A program made the translations under genes and the position numbers. Below the pieces are notes generated by a model. It saw nothing but the letters and a program-made list of their open reading frames with translations, was not told the DNA's origin and ran no database searches. 37,417 nt of DNA from Prevotella sp. (lineage in GTDB: Bacteria > Bacteroidota > Bacteroidia > Bacteroidales > Bacteroidaceae): assembly GCA_022773825.1 (NCBI GenBank), contig JALFOF010000004.1:1-37417 (forward strand), read 5' to 3'. Below, piece by piece: positions 34,834 through 37,417 of this stretch (positions are counted from its first letter, which is position 1; the number at the start of each line of letters is the position of its first letter).

Positions 34834-34927
34834 TAGTGGATTTGTTGTTTAGTAATTTAGTTGTTTCGTAGTGGTAAAAAACTACAAACAACTAAACAAC
34901 TAAACAGCGATACTACCAAACAACAAT
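34834..34927 (+). repeat. GTTTAG/CTAAAC palindromic leader element
   Basis: The G/T-rich arm (about 34834-34868, TTTGTTGTTTAGTAATTTAG) and A/C-rich arm (about 34882-34927) are separated by a GTAGTGGTAAAAAACTAC hairpin. It ends just before the ATG at 34929. Confidence 0.65.
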
Positions 34928-34928
34928 T

Positions 34929-35117
34929 ATGAAACGCGCTGCACACATATTCATCATGTCACTGTCAGTACTGATAATGCTGACAGTGACATTCATTCCT
35001 CGCCACCATCACGGTAGTGTGGAATGTTTGTCTATGGTGCAATGCACCTACAACGACCGTCACACCTCGCATCAAGCCGACTGCAATGCATTGGCAAACC
35101 ATACATACATAGCCTAA
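34929..35117 (+). CDS. Short exported His/Cys-containing peptide, possibly truncated
   Basis: 62 aa. The N-terminus is a single hydrophobic segment (MKRAAHIFIMSLSVLIMLTVTFI) followed by PRHHHGSVECLSMVQC and further His/Cys residues (HTSHQADC). The layout resembles small Bacteroidetes exported His-rich proteins (DUF6769 as I recall them), which are usually longer, so this copy may be cut short. The stop at 35115-35117 is followed in the same frame by about 30 more codons (QFLSLRAETVSDHTRNTHTT) without family-like features. The His/Cys content suggests metal binding. A promoter-like box and a leader repeat precede it, supporting expression. Confidence 0.55.
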   Translation: MKRAAHIFIMSLSVLIMLTVTFIPRHHHGSVECLSMVQCTYNDRHTSHQADCNALANHTYIA

Positions 35118-35246
35118 CAGTTCCTTTCACTCAGGGCAGAAACGGTCTCCGACCACACACGAAACACCCACACGACCTCCGCAGCATGGTATTGAGCAGG
35201 CATTATGAACGTTTTTTTTCTCTCTCCGCATCTTTTTCTTTCTTTT

Positions 35247-35278
35247 TTTGTTGTAATCGAAAAAAATGATTAATTTTG
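35247..35278 (+). promoter_or_regulatory. Promoter for the NhaD-type antiporter gene
   Basis: TTTG (35247-35250), 20 bases, then TAATTTTG (35271-35278), 64 bases before the start codon. Confidence 0.7.
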
Positions 35279-35342
35279 CAGTCAAAAGGGTGGCAAATAG
35301 GTTCTTTGCCTTATGGCGCCACCGCAATAAAACTGTATAACT

Positions 35343-36713
35343 ATGACATACATCATTGTCGCGATACTGATAGTAAGTTTGTTCTTGATTGCCACAGAGC
35401 GTCATACGAACATAAACAAGGCGGCGGTATCTGTCTTTGCGTGTACGTTGGGGTGGGTGTTGTACGTGTGCTTCGGCTCTGACTTCGTAGCGAGTCAGCA
35501 CTCCGCGGAATACCTTTCTTTCCTCGACGGTGTGAAGCCCAACAGCACTGCCGTGAAGATGTACATTGCGCAGGACATTCTGCTGCCATACATTGGTCAT
35601 GCGGCGGAGATTGTCTTGTTTCTTGTTGCCACGATGAGCATTGTCAACATTCTCTACAACAACGGATGCTTCGACTTCTTGACGTTATGGATTCGCACGC
35701 GCAACAGTAAACTACTGTTATGGAAACTTACAGCGGTGGCATTTTTCATGTCTGCAAATCTCGACAATACGGCCACTATTGTCATTATGCTCACGGTTAC
35801 AAACGCTATCTTAATACGCACCAAGGACCGCATGATTTATGGTGCTATGGTGATGACGGCAGTGAGCTTCGGCGGTGCCCTCACCGTGATAGGCGACCCC
35901 GTGGGACTAGTATTGTGGAACAAGGGTGCCATAACAGCCACTGACTACACGCTGTCAATGCTCCTGCCGTGCCTCATAGCGTGGACATTGCCAACGGCTT
36001 ACATGACGCTGAGATTGCCTGACACGGTGGAGGTGGAGCGTGCCACGCTGCCTTATCGTGGTGACGACACTACGCTCAACATCTGGCAGCGCTTGCTTAT
36101 GTTCCTCGTTGGCATCGGAGGATTATGGTTCATACCTACGTTCCACGACATAACGAAACTGCCTCCCTTCCTCGGCGCGCTGTGTGTGCTGAGCCTGCTG
36201 TGGATTGTCAACGAGCTTTTCAACCGCAAAATCTTCAGGGTGGAGCGTAGTCTGCGCTCTGATATCCCCCAACAGATGCAGTACAACACCATCCAGAAGA
36301 TACTGTATATCATTGGTGTAATTCTCGCTCTCGGCGTAGTAGCGGAGACAGGAGCCATGAATTGGCTGGCGCACCATGTTGATCGCTTCGTGGGCAATGT
36401 GTGGGGCATTGGTGCCACAGCGGCGCTGGCGAGCACGGTACTCGACAATTTCGCATCTTTCATGACACTGGTGTCACTCCATGACGTGTCTGCCACGGAT
36501 GCCTACTACGGTGTGGGAGGCGACTATTGGAAAGCCGTATCCTTTGGTGGCGCGGTGGGCGGAAGCATACTGTGCATTGGCTCGATAGCCGGGGTGATGA
36601 TGATGCGGATGCAAGGTGTGTCGCTGAAGTGGTACATAAGGAATATCACGCCCTTAACACTGACAGCAGGCATCATAGCTTTCATCGTGTTGTGCCTGCA
36701 ACTACAGGCGTAG
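35343..36713 (+). CDS. nhaD: NhaD-type sodium:proton antiporter
   Basis: 456-aa inner-membrane protein of the ion-transporter superfamily with about 11-12 membrane segments. The NhaD hallmarks are two opposed half-repeats, SANLDNTATIVIMLT in the first half and STVLDNFASFMTLVS in the second. GGALTVIGDPVGLVLWNKG also matches the conserved GDxT/P loop. Expected role: export of Na+ (or Li+) in exchange for protons at alkaline pH, maintaining the gradient used by sodium symporters such as the SSS protein at 30012. It has its own promoter and no operon partner. Confidence 0.88.
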   Translation: MTYIIVAILIVSLFLIATERHTNINKAAVSVFACTLGWVLYVCFGSDFVASQHSAEYLSFLDGVKPNSTAVKMYIAQDILLPYIGHAAEIVLFLVATMSIVNILYNNGCFDFLTLWIRTRNSKLLLWKLTAVAFFMSANLDNTATIVIMLTVTNAILIRTKDRMIYGAMVMTAVSFGGALTVIGDPVGLVLWNKGAITATDYTLSMLLPCLIAWTLPTAYMTLRLPDTVEVERATLPYRGDDTTLNIWQRLLMFLVGIGGLWFIPTFHDITKLPPFLGALCVLSLLWIVNELFNRKIFRVERSLRSDIPQQMQYNTIQKILYIIGVILALGVVAETGAMNWLAHHVDRFVGNVWGIGATAALASTVLDNFASFMTLVSLHDVSATDAYYGVGGDYWKAVSFGGAVGGSILCIGSIAGVMMMRMQGVSLKWYIRNITPLTLTAGIIAFIVLCLQLQA

Positions 36714-36728
36714 CACGGAACACGAGGA

Positions 36729-36900
36729 GGTGGTTTAGTGGTTTGGTGGTTTAGTTAAATGTATCGTCAGGCTTTGGCGCCTTGCTTGTCGCTCGACCTT
36801 TCTTGCTATGCAAGCGACCAAAGGTCGAGCGGGTCGCTTGCAAAGCAAGAAGCCGCCAAACAACCAAACAACTAAACAACCAAACAACTAATCAACCAAA
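36729..36900 (+). repeat. GTTTAG/CTAAAC palindromic leader element with strong central hairpin
   Basis: The G/T-rich arm (36729-36762) and A/C-rich arm (36854-36900) enclose a GC-rich centre. It includes a perfect 11-bp stem, GCTCGACCTTT (36791-36801) with AAAGGTCGAGC (36820-36830), nested in an imperfect stem of CGCCTTGCTT with AAGCAAGAAGCCG. The 237-base antiporter-pfkA gap otherwise holds A/T-rich sequence. The hairpin could terminate or attenuate, but no T-run follows it. Confidence 0.75.
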
Positions 36901-36950
36901 CAACTAATCAAGTAAAAAGATTTATTCATTTTAACAAAACACTATCTACT

Positions 36951-37417
36951 ATGGGAAAGATTGAGACTATCGGCATCTTGACTTCAGGAGGCGATGCCCC
37001 AGGAATGAATGCAGCAATTCGTGCGGTTACACGAGCAGGTATTTACAGTGGCTTCAACATCAAGGGAATATACCGCGGATGGGAAGGTCTTATCAACGAC
37101 GACGTGAAGCCTTTCACCACCGAGAATGTCAGTGGAATCATAACGCAGGGTGGCACCATCCTCAAAACAGCACGTTCAAAGGACTTTATGACTCCCGAAG
37201 GCCGCCAGAAGGCTTACGACAATCTAAGGAAAGAAGAGATAGACGCACTGGTAGTAATAGGCGGCAACGGCTCGCTCACGGGTGCCAAAATCTTTGCTCA
37301 AGAGTTCGATGTCTGTTGCATCGGTCTGCCCGGCACGATAGACAACGACCTCTATGGCACTGACGCCACTATAGGTTACGACACTACGATGAACACCATC
37401 ATGGAGTGTGTGGACCG
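36951..37417 (+). CDS. pfkA: 6-phosphofructokinase, N-terminal part (3' end outside window)
   Basis: 155 codons from ATG at 36951 to the edge. Typical start: [24 protein letters not shown] (ATP-binding GG loop), then [10 protein letters not shown] and [13 protein letters not shown] (effector/phosphate contact). [12 protein letters not shown] follows at about 102-112, and the catalytic PGTIDNDL with Asp131. Phosphorylates fructose 6-phosphate in glycolysis. The Asp that usually follows GG (GGDGS in E. coli PfkA) is Asn106 here. Gly, not Asp, occupies the next position, which favours ATP over pyrophosphate as donor. It is preceded by a 50-base A/T-rich leader after the palindromic element. Confidence 0.93.
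   Translation, partial: MGKIETIGILTSGGDAPGMNAAIRAVTRAGIYSGFNIKGIYRGWEGLINDDVKPFTTENVSGIITQGGTILKTARSKDFMTPEGRQKAYDNLRKEEIDALVVIGGNGSLTGAKIFAQEFDVCCIGLPGTIDNDLYGTDATIGYDTTMNTIMECVD

Noticed and set aside
35024..35269. 81-codon overlapping frame after the His-rich peptide gene, as a frameshifted continuation
   Set aside because: The translation ends in a Phe/Ser/Lys low-complexity run from the A/T-rich promoter region of the antiporter; no evidence that it is translated.
1502..37417. tRNA, rRNA, transposase or phage genes
   Set aside because: The gaps between genes were read on both strands and no cloverleaf, rRNA segment, integrase or transposase signature was seen; the mobile-looking sequences are non-coding repeats only.

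Overview
The window looks like a chromosomal segment of a Bacteroidales bacterium, most likely Prevotellaceae. The evidence is a SusC/SusD-like outer-membrane pair, a DUF3078 barrel, Bacteroidetes-type promoters (-7 box TAnnTTTG, often with TTG/TTTG 19-20 bases upstream) before many genes, few Shine-Dalgarno sites, and a Prevotella-style C-terminal tail on the GH43 enzyme. I see no rRNA, tRNA, CRISPR array, transposase or phage gene.

Layout. Positions 1-1501 (minus) hold the N-terminal 500 codons of an exported GH2 glycosidase that runs off the left edge. A 590-base repeat-rich gap follows. Positions 2092-7390 (minus) carry pyrG-yidC, a terminator, and a POT peptide transporter. Positions 7720-10905 (plus) carry a DUF3078 barrel and a Pif1/RecD-like helicase, convergent with a PHP-domain hydrolase (10971-11714, minus). 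A small barrel protein (11970) converges on an exported GH51 arabinofuranosidase (12845-14851, minus). A GH43 arabinanase-like enzyme (15100) diverges from the GH51 gene and is followed by lemA and an HtpX-like M48 protease. A SusC-like/SusD-like operon (19603-23971, minus) comes next.

The most coherent system is 24565-34767 (plus): iorA, iorB, paaK, a double-ACT protein, a porin, a sodium/solute symporter, a PaaI-type thioesterase, a second paaK and an aminotransferase. Together these could take up an aryl- (or branched-chain) acetate, activate it to the CoA ester, reductively carboxylate it to the 2-oxo acid and transaminate it to the amino acid, or run in reverse as a fermentation. The right end has a short His-rich exported peptide, an NhaD-type antiporter, and the first 155 codons of a phosphofructokinase.

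Two dispersed non-coding repeat families stand out. The first is a 22-bp-period tandem repeat built on the dyad GTAAnAGCnnnGCTnTTAC, seen at 1881-2024, 10915-11002 (where it enters the 3' end of the PHP gene) and 24369-24456 (inside the iorA leader). The second is a GTTTAG-rich/CTAAAC-rich palindromic element just upstream of start codons; its A/C-rich arm always lies on the coding strand next to the ATG.
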